Shown: piece by piece, positions 24,142-34,775 of the stretch
How the letters are laid out: the number at the start of each line of letters is the position of its first letter
Position numbering within the stretch: the first letter of the stretch is position 1
Translations under genes and position numbers: made by a program
The notes under the pieces: generated by a model
The model's input: the letters and a program-made list of their open reading frames with translations, nothing else
The model's database searches: none
What the model was told of the DNA's origin: nothing
Source: Trifolium pratense
Taxonomy: Eukaryota > Streptophyta > Magnoliopsida > Fabales > Fabaceae
Assembly (NCBI RefSeq): GCF_020283565.1
Contig: NC_060065.1
Coordinates: 41,590,409-41,654,408 of the forward strand
Reading direction: 5' to 3'
Length of the DNA: 64,000 nt

Positions 24142-24520
24142 ATATATATATATATATATAACCAAAGAGGAGGGATCCGTCGACTGCAGGAGTAAGTATT
24201 CATTGACTTACTCCGCTTAATAACTCGATATCGACATTATATTTCTTCAATCCAACCATTAAATTCAAAGATATTATTGAATAAATCAACATCTCAAATT
24301 ATTTATATATGAAAAAAAAAGTACGGCTTAAAACTTCGTTCCACACAAATCAAGTTTGATGTTACAAGCAAGCAATATGGCTGAATAATGTGGCAAGTCA
24401 TGTTAGACTTTTACTATTTTTTTTTGTTGAAAAGTCATGTTAGACTTTAATTCATCAACCTAACACATAATAATTAAAATATATCCACCGCTTCCAACAC
24501 CTAATCCACATCATATCATA

Positions 24521-24530
24521 TCTTATAAAT
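24521..24530 (+). promoter_or_regulatory. TATA box of Kunitz gene 2
   Basis: The sequence tcttataaat (followed by acc) lies about 65 bp before the ATG, inside a block similar to the first Kunitz gene's upstream region. Confidence 0.55.
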
Positions 24531-24590
24531 ACCACCCATTGCTACAACACTAACTCATAGTAAAAAATCTCCTTCTAAATTATACACAAC

Positions 24591-25193
24591 ATGTCAACAA
24601 AATTGATCAAAATTACTAGCCTTACCCTTATGCTATGGCTTTTCAACTCAATGGCCATAACAACATTAGCACAATCCAAAAATGAACAAGTTCTTGACAC
24701 AAAAGGTAACCCTCTTGAGAGTAGCAAAAAATATTACATAAAACCAGCAATAACCGATAGTGGAGGCCGTTTCACTTTAATAGATAGAAATAATTCATGC
24801 CCTTTATATGTAGGTCAAGAAAATACTGATCTTGGTAAAGGGTTACCTATTATTTTCACTCCTTTTGCAAAAGAAGATAAAGTTATTAAAGTGGAAAGGG
24901 ACTTTAAGGTAAAATTTTCAGCTTCTTCAATTTGTGTGCAATCTAATGAATGGAAATTGGGTGAGAAAGACACTAAGAGTGGTAGGAGAGTAGTTATAAC
25001 GGGTAGTGGTGGTAGTTATTTTAGAATTGTGAAGACTCAATTTGAAGGTGTTTATAATATTAGGTTTTGTCCTACGGATACATGTTCCTTTTGTAAGTTT
25101 AATTGTGGGACTATTGGTGGATTGCGTGAGAATGGGAAGATTTTGTTGGCTTTGGATGGTAGTGTGCTCCCGGTTGTTTTTGTGAGAGCATAA
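24591..25193 (+). CDS. Kunitz-type proteinase inhibitor-like protein 2
   Basis: Single exon of 200 residues, a tandem copy of the gene at 21442 in the same orientation. It has a signal peptide (about residues 1-28, MAITTLAQS) and the Kunitz signature VLDTKGNPLESSKKYYIKPA. It shares NNSCPLYVGQENTDLG, SASSICVQSNEWKLG, SGRRVVITGS and FCPTDTCSFCKFNCGTIG with the same Cys layout. It ends VLPVVFVRA followed by TAA, about where Kunitz proteins normally end, so it lacks the C-terminal extension and the extra cysteine of copy 1. A serine protease inhibitor role is the family expectation; the specific target is unknown. The loop differs from copy 1 (FAKEDKVIKV against FAKQDRGVKV), which could mean different specificity. 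Confidence 0.92.
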   Translation: MSTKLIKITSLTLMLWLFNSMAITTLAQSKNEQVLDTKGNPLESSKKYYIKPAITDSGGRFTLIDRNNSCPLYVGQENTDLGKGLPIIFTPFAKEDKVIKVERDFKVKFSASSICVQSNEWKLGEKDTKSGRRVVITGSGGSYFRIVKTQFEGVYNIRFCPTDTCSFCKFNCGTIGGLRENGKILLALDGSVLPVVFVRA

Positions 25194-26434
25194 TATGTTT
25201 GTAGGTTACGTTCTACGTGGTAGACCGATATATGAAAATTGTCTAAGGATGTCATTTTAGATGTAGAAATTGTCTTCATTCTCATGGTTGAAATAATGTC
25301 ACGATACGATCATCGTGAATTTGATAAAAATAAAGAAGATTATAAACTTCTACTTTCAACGCAGATCAAGCCATTGTCTCAAAAGTTATAAAGGAAGATT
25401 AATTATAAGCTCTTCTATCAATCATCATTGAAGTTTTGAGCAATTTTTAATTAGTGTTCTATTTGGAATAGTAGGTTTGTGTTTGTATTGCTTCCATTTA
25501 AGTTTGTGTTTGTAATGTACACTTGTCGCTTTGTCTAATAAACCTTGTTACTAATTGGAACTATCAAGGGTTGATCCTAAGACTTTGAGTGTCCCGAGGG
25601 AGGTAATAAAATACTATCTTCTTCCTTCACCTTTACGAAGATTAAGAAAGTTTATTCTGATATGATATTAAATTTGTTGACAATTAATATTATTTTTACA
25701 ATTGTATCATTTAAAAGAGAGAATGAATAATATTTTTAAAAATAATATTTACATATTGTAGAAAAATATGTACTATAATTAGCGGTATGTTGGTAAAGAA
25801 ATAATTTATGCCGTTAAAAATTTGAAAGGAATCTTATAAAAAGGGACAATTTTTTTTAAGAGGATCTTATATTTAGAGATAGAGTTAGAGGTAGTAATAT
25901 CTTTGTAACTATTTTTTTTTGAGTAAATCTTTGTATAACTATTTGAATATCATTGATAAAATTTACAAATTCAATTCAATTGTCTCTCTAAATTTCTAAG
26001 TAGCTAGTTAATCAATTTTTTTTCCCTTCCTTTTATTAGTGCATGGGAGGTGTATTGTCGTTTATCTACTATTGTTCTGTTATGGGCGTTTTATGTGTGG
26101 AGTTTTGGCTTTTTGCCTCTTCTTTGTGTTTGTTCTTATCCCAATTTTTACTTGTTTTTGTTTTCTTAGTGCTTCTTTTATACTTTTTTGCGCATTAATG
26201 CCATAATTATTAATAAAAAAAAAAATCAAACTTTTTACTAATTCTATAGCCACCTCAATATGTATATATTAAAAAAAAAATTGTGTCCTATTAAAAAACA
26301 GATTTTTGTGTCCAAGAAATGGGCCCTAAACGGTCACTCACTTGAATTTGATCCACTCTCCGGGCCGCCACTAGAGCTACCTATATTAATTAGTTGGAGG
26401 TTGGAAAAGATGCATGTGTTTTCTGTTTCTTTTA
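25194..26434. other. Kunitz gene 2 3' region; possible LINE tail
   Basis: The first ~380 bp match the 3' flank of Kunitz gene 1. About 26030-26230 is T/G-rich with ggcgttttatgtgtgg and ttttttgcgcattaatgcc, and ends in a run of about 11 A. That is the look of an L1-type LINE 3' end, but no reverse transcriptase sequence is present. Confidence 0.35.
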
Positions 26435-27069
26435 GGACCCGTTTGGTGCGCATGATAGCATAGTGACATGATAGGATATAAAACAGGATAAGGATAAGAT
26501 ATGATAACAGTTATACTCAGTTATCATATCCTGTGTTTGGTGCACACAAGATAAAAAACATGATAACTATTATATTTTGTTCTTAATACATACTTGCTCA
26601 TAATAATACGATAAGATATATAACATATTTAAATGACAAAATTACTCTTGTAAAACAATTGTTATTTTTTTAAAATTATTTTGTAATACATTGAATTTTA
26701 TAAATAAAAAATATAAATAAGTAATCAAATAACTTTATATAATTTCAAATAAAAATCATGAAAATTACCCCTGTGAGAAAATCACATATATATTTAAAAA
26801 TTAATTATTTTATTATTTATATTTTATTAATTTTATTTTATGTATTTTAAAATATATTTTATAAAATAAATCAATAATTTTTTTTCTCTTATCCTATCAT
26901 GCTGGTAACCCAGCTCAAATGCAGGATAAGAATTATAACTAGAGAGACAGGATATTATAAGCTTCAGGTTTAACTTATCATATCCTGCTGTATCACCAAA
27001 TACTGGATTGTGGTAGGATATGATACAGTTATCATATCCTGTCTCTTATCTTATGCACCAAACAGACCC
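26435..27069. mobile_element. PIF/Harbinger (Tourist-like) element
   Basis: The ends GGACCCGTTTGGTGC and (reverse complement) GGGTCTGTTTGGTGC are inverted repeats flanked by TTA on both sides (26432-26434 and 27070-27072), the PIF/Harbinger target. The 635-bp element carries no transposase. Each terminal ~130 bp is itself partly palindromic with the word gatatgataacagttat. Confidence 0.8.
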
Positions 27070-27072
27070 TTA

Positions 27073-28239
27073 AGATATTTTCTTTCTTTCAAACTATAGA
27101 AAGATACTTCCACTTGCACCACTAGGAATTTCATGCTCAATAGCATAGCAGAGTCACCCTGACTCTTTTCTTTCATACATAGAAGGATTTTCTACCTCAA
27201 TTTCTTATGGAGAGATGGATTTTCTACATAGAAGGATTTTCGTTGATGATGTTAGTATAATTTTTTATGGAGAGATGATATAACTCATACTACTTTTGTT
27301 GTTTTTTGCAGTTGTCGCATGTGTAATTGTCGTAGGATCATGCTTTTGTACTATCCGTGATTTACATGATATGACCATTAATGGAAGGAAACATTCTCTA
27401 GTGTCTGATCATTCCTTTGATCAACATATGTTATCATATCCTTTAAATCCTTTTGCCATTTTGATATCATTCCTTTGTTATTTTGGCACAGAGGATGAAA
27501 GTCTTCACTAGCAATCTAGAGGATCATGAAATGTTGACTTTGACTTTCTTGTCTTATATGTGTCCAGAGGTTGAGAGGATCATCTATATATACAATAGAT
27601 GATTGTGGATGAAGTTCTGGATGAACATAGTCTTCATTTATAATCTTAGAAATTTGTTTAGATGATGTATTCACAAACTTTGACTACTTGTCTTGACTTG
27701 CAGCAAAAAGATGATGATCCATATCATCTCTGTTCGTTATCTTTTTGTTGAAGTCTTGGTACAGTGTCCAGAAGACGAACATCTTCTTTGACTTGGGCTT
27801 CTTTTTCTTCTACCGTGTGAGGATCATAAGAATCTCCTTGATAATATAATTAAGAGCATTTGTTATACCTATACACTTGAACACAATTAGATAAATTGTT
27901 CCATCCAAACACTAAATAAACGAGATGTTGTCTAGAATACATTTTGATCTAACAAAGAGTCATCTTCTGGCTTGGTCAAGGCAAATTTTGTTGTAAGGAA
28001 CTAATTTATAACGTAGATTAATTAATGGAACAATATGAAACCAATAAATATATTAATTATCCAATTTAACCAAAGTTTTTATATTTTATACTCTTTCTCC
28101 TTTCCAAAAGTTATGGTCATGGTCTATCCATTCATTCCCAACAACACTTTATATTATTGGCGCGAGCCAAACGTCATTGTATTGCTGTTTATTTATGTCC
28201 ATATAAGACGACACGATGGATCAAAACTTTTTGTTTATC
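27073..28239. other. Spacer with retroelement-like sequence
   Basis: About 27280-27990 is less AT-rich and has words such as ggacttgggcttc-type and ctaccgtgtgaggatcat, which look like an LTR or internal retroelement remnant. No domain is readable. The short frames at 27296-27511 and 28035-28328 have no support as genes. Confidence 0.3.
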
Positions 28240-28648
28240 CATTCATTTCCACATTCCACTACTTTACTTCTTCTCTCATAAAACTTCCATCCTTCTACAT
28301 CATGCTTTCAATTTCAACAATTTCATAAGGTAATTTCCATAACTCCAACTTCCCCTTTTGTTTTTTCCATACTGCAAAACAGAACCATGTTGTTTATATA
28401 GCATTTGATTCCATAAAATGTGATTATATTATATCATCCTTACAAGTTAGACATACACATTAATATATTTTTTGTATTAACCGTACTCTGGTTTTTAGGA
28501 GAAGAGGACTCTAGTAATCCAGAATTTGGCCACGCGGTTAGTAAAGTCCGACAAAGAATAAGTTACTTATAAGTTAGTAATATTAATTGAATTAATTTAA
28601 TTGCCAAAAGGTTACTAATAAGTGGGAAATTTTTCATTATTTTAGTTC
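28240..28648 (+). promoter_or_regulatory. Probable 5' UTR exons of NXD1
   Basis: A CT-rich leader-like stretch (about 28240-28329) ends in AAG/GTAATT. A possible second leader piece follows TTTTTAG near 28499. An acceptor, TTATTTTAG, lies at 28645, four bases before the NXD1 start codon. Together these suggest a leader interrupted by introns. Confidence 0.35.
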
Positions 28649-31600
28649 ATGGATGCTGTAGAGACAAAACCTTCACCTGGGTATGGTAAGCCTCCATGGA
28701 TATTTAGAGGAAGGTAAGTGTGTCAAATGTGTGACAATCTTTAATTAGCTATTTTGTCTATGCTTGGATTAATGGTGTGTTTGGTGAAATAACTTGTGTG
28801 TCACTTTAATTGTGAAAACAAAACGACACTTTCGAATTTCAACAAAATCAGAGTGTCCCCGTAATTTTGCCGAAACTCAACCGCTAATCCAAACATACAC
28901 TTTTATGTCTTGTCATGTAATTGATATTGCGAGTTGAGATTTTACTAAGTAGTTTTGTTTATGGATTTACCAGTGCCTTGTATCAACTCCATCTTGTGAG
29001 AGCTGAGAAAGCTAGAACATGCATTCCAAAAGAATTCAAATTGGTTGAAGCTTTTGGGTAGGTTACCTTTACTAATTTGAGAATAGAGTAAATTGGATCA
29101 TCTACATTCGACTTTATGGTGCAGTCGACTGTATACATTAGATTTAGAGAGATATTTTGATTAAGAGTAAAACATTTCTTAATCTAATGACATACGGTCT
29201 ACTGTACGATAAAGTCAGCTGTAGATGATCCGGGTTTGAAATATGCTCCTAAAGTTTAATTTTGAAACCATTAATTAATTGATGAATGTACTTATTATTT
29301 ATAGATACACTCTTGGTGGATTCTTTCTAGCTAGTTATGAGGATAGTCCAGTGGGTGCCTTTGATGAGGTTTTGTTTATATATACTTTCATTCTCAACAT
29401 TTTATTCCCAATTTTTGGAGACATTTTTCATGAATATTTACGGTACTTGAAAATTTGTTAGTACTATCTTTGATCAATTTGTTTATTTACAAATTTTTGT
29501 ATACTGACATTAGAAATTTGTGATGGCTAGTATAGCTTGTTGTGATTGCTGGACTTGTTTGGAACCGCCCTACATCTTGCGCGTATGTTCTAACTTTCAT
29601 TTCTATTTTGTATTATTATTGCATCATTTTCATTTAATTTAATAATGAAAAATGATGGACAAGAATCTGCTAAACAATAGAGTTAAGATCCCTCCATTTT
29701 CTTTTATTTATATTTCCTCCATTATTAAAGTTTGGCTAAATTGCACTGTTGTGTTCCAAACTTTGACAAACTTGTAATTTTGGAATTCTAACTTTAATAA
29801 TAGCACTTTAGATCCCGTAACTTTAGTCCATTTTGCAAAATGTTGACCTCCGCTGATTTTGATCAAGTTAATGCACATGTGGATAGTGACTCACATGCAA
29901 CGTTAACATATGTGGCAAGAAATGTTGACGTGACGTGTGAGTTACTGTCCACGTGTGTGTTGACTTTGTCAAAATCAGTGAGACTTTTTTGCAAAATGAA
30001 CATAAGTTAGAGGCTAAAAGTGTTATTATAAAAGTTAGGGGACTAAAATTGCAAATTTATCAAAATTAAGAGCCAAAAATGCAAATTAACCTTATAGTTT
30101 TTAAATATTTTGAAATCTTTCAACTAATTTAATATCACACTTTTATATTTATATTTCTATAAGAATTAGAAAATATAGAGCATCACAGCTGTGATGGAGA
30201 TAGTTAGTCATAAAAAAATTCATTTTTATATAAAGGGTTTAGCTTTATGTATGAGCTGATTCTTGCCTATTAGTTGTCCAATCAAAATTGGTTTGGATTG
30301 TTCATTTGGATAAGTTCCACAAAATCCACACAGTGGATAACAAACCTTATCACTTTCAAGTTCCAAAGCTTCAATAGTGTTATAACTTATTGTTCAAGTT
30401 GCACACTAACTACTCAATTAATCAACTTTTTTGCACTGCCTACTTTTTAATAAGAACTTATTGCACTACTGATGTAGGTGTGAGACAGATTCATGCATTC
30501 AGTAGGAGGAACTTTCATACTTATTAGTGAGCCAATATAATAAAATGATTGAACTCATATTTAAATGCTTTTTTATCATCAATGCATAATATTTTTTTTT
30601 GTCAAATAGTCTAATTGCTAGAAATTCCACTCTTAAGGTGGATAAGTGGGATGATCGTGGTTCGAATCCCAGCCCCCTGCATATAAAATACAATGTCCTA
30701 TTAACTGAGCTGAGCTCACATGACTCTTCAAGGCATAATATTTATACTATATCATAATTATTATTATCTGATTTAAGAATTAGGTCGTGCTAAACAGTGC
30801 TCATAAGATACTTGTTAAACATATTTAAAAAGAAAATTAAGAATAAAGTTAATGCTAGAAAGATAATTAATTTTTTATATTTTTAAGATATACACAAATT
30901 TCAAGATAAAACTTTCTTATTAATATGCTTAAATAGTGTCTTAGGAGCACTGTTTAACAATTTGATTCCTTAAGAATTTAATCATAAAAACATAGAGTGT
31001 ATATTACTTTCAAGATTAACCAACTTGGTGTGTATTATAGTTTTACACCAATATTTAATTAGAATACATCATATTCTTGACAAAAAAACCCATTTTGTAA
31101 TTACATTTTAAAAATGAAAATGAAATTAGAATGTCAATTTAAACCTAACTTACACCTAGAGTGGATCTCTCATTTTCTCTAAGATATATTTAAGCAAATT
31201 TTTATTTTTAAAGATTTGTTGGAAAATCACAGTGGCCATCAACTTTTATTTAAGATGCTATTTTGTCTTCTTCTTCTTTCCAGCCATATTACTATTCTTG
31301 GAAATTATTTATTTATAGTACTTTTAATTCCAATCATCACATAAGATTAAGCATTGCAATTAATGATTTAATTTTATATAAAATTATATGCATTTCTGGC
31401 CCTCTACTTAACCTTAAATAAGATAGTCCTACATTTTTAAATTTGAGATGAAAGTCTTTCTTTAATTCACTACATCTAGAGTTCTTCTTCGCAATTCAGT
31501 TCGGAGTTTATTTATCATGAATACGACACATAATAAAATAAACTCTGAACTGAGTTGTGGGGAAAAACCTATGATTTATATGAAATAGGAGACTAAAATC

Positions 31601-34539
31601 TCGATTTTATTAATAGGGTGATTAAAATCCCTTGGGGACCAAAATGCATTTTATCACATTGCCATAGATACATATGCAATAGGAAACTAATATACAATTT
31701 CTTTTTCTTTCTGTTGGCTACTTAAAGATGGGCAACAAAGGTGTATGTGAACAACAATGAGGCTTGTTCTCATGGAAGAAAGGTGGGAGAAGAAATTTCC
31801 TACATGTATATTTACAAAATAATCATTAATCTGAAATGAGAATATAAAGTTTTTCAAAATAATCCATTTATTGATCATGTTCCAAATTTTGAAACCAAAT
31901 TTTTGTGCTTGATGTTGTTGTAACTTGGTACTTTTTCTACAGGATGTGGGGCTTCCAAGTCAGGTGGCAAGATTTTCCAAGGTAAAATAGAAAAAATTCA
32001 TGTATACCAGGTGTTACCTAGTTAAGTAGCTAACGAAGTACTTAAGTAGAGAACAGTGTGAAATCCTGAAATTTTCATTTATTTGGGGTGTCAGCTAGTT
32101 AAATAGAAAACTCAATTCTCTAGTAGACAGTGTAAAATCCTGAAAATTTCATGTATAGGGGGTGTTCGCTAGTTAAGTAGTGAACTCAATTCACTAGTTA
32201 AGTAGCGGAAGAGATATTTTAGTAATTTCAGGAGGCACACAAGAAAAACTAGGGGGCGCGATAAGAAGATCTCAGTAATTGGTATAACTACTCTTGGTGT
32301 CAAACATATCAAGTTATAAGTTTAGACTGACTACACCATGAAGTACTAAGAGGGTGTTTAGGCAAATATCTTACATTAATATTTCATCAATAAATGCTTA
32401 TCATATAGTATATAATTGTTTTGTTTCTACCATCTAAGAAAAAAATGAAGACAAACATGCGTAAGTTCTATATAAACCAATTCTTGTATAAGCTATTTTG
32501 AGGAGTTTATATTTATATTAAAATAAGATGAAAACAACTTATTGACATAACATAAATTTTTCATATAACATCTTGTAAATAATTGCTTGTGCTATAAGAT
32601 AAACTATGTTTAACTATTCCAAACACCTTCTAAGACAAGAATCATTTCTGAATTCTCTTAAATCTACACTATACAGTAGGCAGGCATTCATACATTAACT
32701 TTAACTAAGTTCATTGTTGATTCAGACAATTACAGCAGTCTCAAGTCAATCACGAGGCAGGAGTGGATTTTTAAATATGATTCCAATTGGTTCTGAGTTC
32801 GACAATCCAAATGATCATTTGAATGTTCAAGTAACCGAAATCGAATCTTTTGGTGTAGCAGATAGTTGTAATATAAGTCTCATAAGTACTGGTGAGTTAA
32901 ATTTGATTTGGAGGATCCTTCATATATTTCTTGTTATATGCATTGCCTATAGTTACTTTACTTTCATAATGACTTGTTTCATACATTTAATTCAATTCTA
33001 TATTGCATGTAGAATTCAATTACACAACATGCATGTCTCGGTGTTATTAGTTTGGGTTAAATATGTTTGTAGTCATTATAAAATGGGTTAAACAGTGTTT
33101 ATCCCCCGAATGTTAGCGAATTTTGGCATTTTCGATTATCCCCTTGTAATGTGAAGATTCCGTCCTTTTAGCTCCTCATTGAATATAATGGCTTAAGATT
33201 TTATCCTTTTGCCTCCGATAATGTTAGTGAATTTCAAATTACCCCCCTCACGAAGCATGCCACGTCATCATTTATGCAAAATCTTGAGCCAACATATTTC
33301 ATGAGGGACTAAAAGGATGGAATCATCACATTACAGGGGTAACAGAAATAAATATTACAGGTAGTAAACCAAAATTCGCTAACATTGTAGGGGTAAACAC
33401 TATTTAAACCTTATGAAGTTACAGATTTAACCCTATTAGTTTTTTTTTGACAAAACCCTATTAGTTTTAATCCTAGGCAATTTGTTAAATGACATGTTAG
33501 GGAAAGAATAATTATGCTCCATAATACAGTTTTAATTTTGTTTTATTCAAGTAATTTCACTTCTAATTGTAATTGACATAAGGTTTTACTGATTACAAGC
33601 ATGTTGACAGCAGTTCCTGCTTTGAAGTTTGACCGTTGGATGGGGCCAACAATTAAAATGTCACTTCCAAGTTTCAGGTAAATCAGTTCATGGACTCATT
33701 CATCTCCAATTTTCAAGAACAAAGTAATAATCAATCTGTTTTGAATTTGCAGTGGCGGGACAGAGTTTAATCCAAACCTACTTAAGTACTCTTGCCAGAT
33801 TGAATGCAGGTTTAGTCCCTCTACTTAAAGTTTCCAAAGAAAGTAATTAGATTGTGTTGTCGTCGCAGTTACAATAAAATTTTGATTGTTGATATTGCAA
33901 CAAATGCATACAATTGCAACCGGTTCTGCTGCAATATTGCATACATGATGTGTTGCAAACACCTCCAAACCTTTCAAATTGCGGAAAGGGTTTTAAATAA
34001 AAGTCCGCGACTGTGATTTGTGCCGCAACATAATGGTTGTTAATATTACCGAAACTGCAATGCAACTGCGCCTGAGGTCGCATTGGATGCATATGAATAC
34101 AATTCTTTGCAATATCAAGCAAGGATCACGAAACAACTACTCTTTTGACCGCTATTTAAAACCCTAACTGCGACCACATTTACAATCATTGTTTGGACTG
34201 CAGTTTTAGACAGCAATTTAAAACTATTTCAATACCATGATCTTATTGCACGGAATACTACTATTCAAATAATGTGTTATGTGACATTAAATTAGGGTGC
34301 AACCAGTGAAGCCTTTGAAGGTTTCAAGAACATTACCTTTAACAAATGTTGATGACAAAGAGCAACAATCTTTACAAGACTATGGAAAACAGAATTTAAC
34401 TACCTATGTGATGTTATCAAAACCTATATTAGCACTTAAGTTTAATCAAATGAAGATGCAAGTAGAAGCTCCCATTGTACTTTACCAATGCTCAAATTCT
34501 TTAGAAACTACTACAACTACTGTAAGCTCTGTTCCATAA
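28649..34539 (+). CDS. NXD1: NEOXANTHIN-DEFICIENT 1-like protein (ten exons)
   Basis: Exons: 28649-28713, 28974-29057, 29305-29368, 29536-29582, 31728-31782, 31943-31981, 32726-32891, 33611-33677, 33753-33809 and 34296-34539. All junctions are GT-AG and keep frame over 888 nt (295 residues). Recognised words are GYGKPPWIFRGSALYQLHLV, CIPKEFKLVEAFGYTLGGFF, DELVVIAGLVWNRPTSCAWA, DVGLPSQVARFSK, FDRWMGPTIKMSLPSFSGG, LLKYSCQIECR and VMLSKPILALKFNQMKMQVE. This is the pattern I recall for plant NXD1. Tomato nxd1 and Arabidopsis mutants lack neoxanthin, so the protein is needed for violaxanthin-to-neoxanthin conversion. It is not thought to be the catalytic synthase itself; NXD1 resembles acetoacetate-decarboxylase-fold proteins, and its mechanism is unknown. 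Intron 4 is 2.1 kb and holds a foldback element and a SINE-like fragment; intron 7 holds another foldback element. Confidence 0.9.
29734..30091. mobile_element. Foldback element in NXD1 intron 4
   Basis: The arms pair over about 150 bp: gcactttagatcccgtaact with agttagaggctaaaagtg, cattttgcaaaatg with ttttgcaaaatgaac, and tgattttgatcaag with ttgtcaaaatcagtg. It is a MITE-like remnant with no coding content. Confidence 0.65.
30600..30722 (+). mobile_element. SINE-like fragment in NXD1 intron 4
   Basis: A tRNA-like head (tctaattgctagaaattcc) is followed by a B-box-like gtggttcgaatcccagcc and then ccctgcatataaaat. Similar B-box words recur at 43413, 46660 and 54121. Confidence 0.5.
33086..33410. 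mobile_element. Foldback element in NXD1 intron 7
   Basis: Terminal inverted repeats (ggttaaacagtgtttatccc / ggggtaaacactatttaacc-like, then gttagcgaattttgg) of about 40 bp and more, with further internal pairing. Length is 325 bp. It is of the common 'ggttaaa-tgttttatccc' plant MITE type. Confidence 0.7.
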
Positions 34540-34747
34540 ACTCTAGTTTTACAAAAACATACATGAATATTTGTTTGTGTTTTTCCACAGCAAACTATTG
34601 CAATTTTCTTATTCAATTATGTAGTATTACAACTCTCAATAAAAATAAAGTGCTGGGATGTTTCTTTTTGAATAAACTATTAATTTAGTCATTAAACTAT
34701 CACTCTCAAATTTAGTTTCTAAACATATACTCCTATATGTTAGATAA

Positions 34748-34775
34748 CTAGTTAGGAACCCGTGCAACGCACGGG
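34748..34775 (-). mobile_element. Helitron-like 3' terminus
   Basis: On the minus strand the sequence reads CCCGTGCGTTGCACGGG (a 7-bp-stem hairpin, 34775-34759), then seven bases, then CTAG, followed by T (34747). A hairpin shortly before a CTRR end, with insertion next to T, is the Helitron 3' hallmark. The matching 5' TC end would lie at higher coordinates and was not located with certainty. Confidence 0.5.

Noticed and set aside
30600..30722. tRNA gene
   Set aside because: B-box-like and A-box-like words are present, but there is no cloverleaf of the right length. The similar scraps at 43413, 46660 and 54121 point to SINE remnants.
33847..34122. Cys/His-rich 91-codon minus-strand frame
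   Set aside because: It lies inside NXD1 intron 9. The cysteines and histidines come from degenerate gcaa/tgca repeats, with no conserved spacing.
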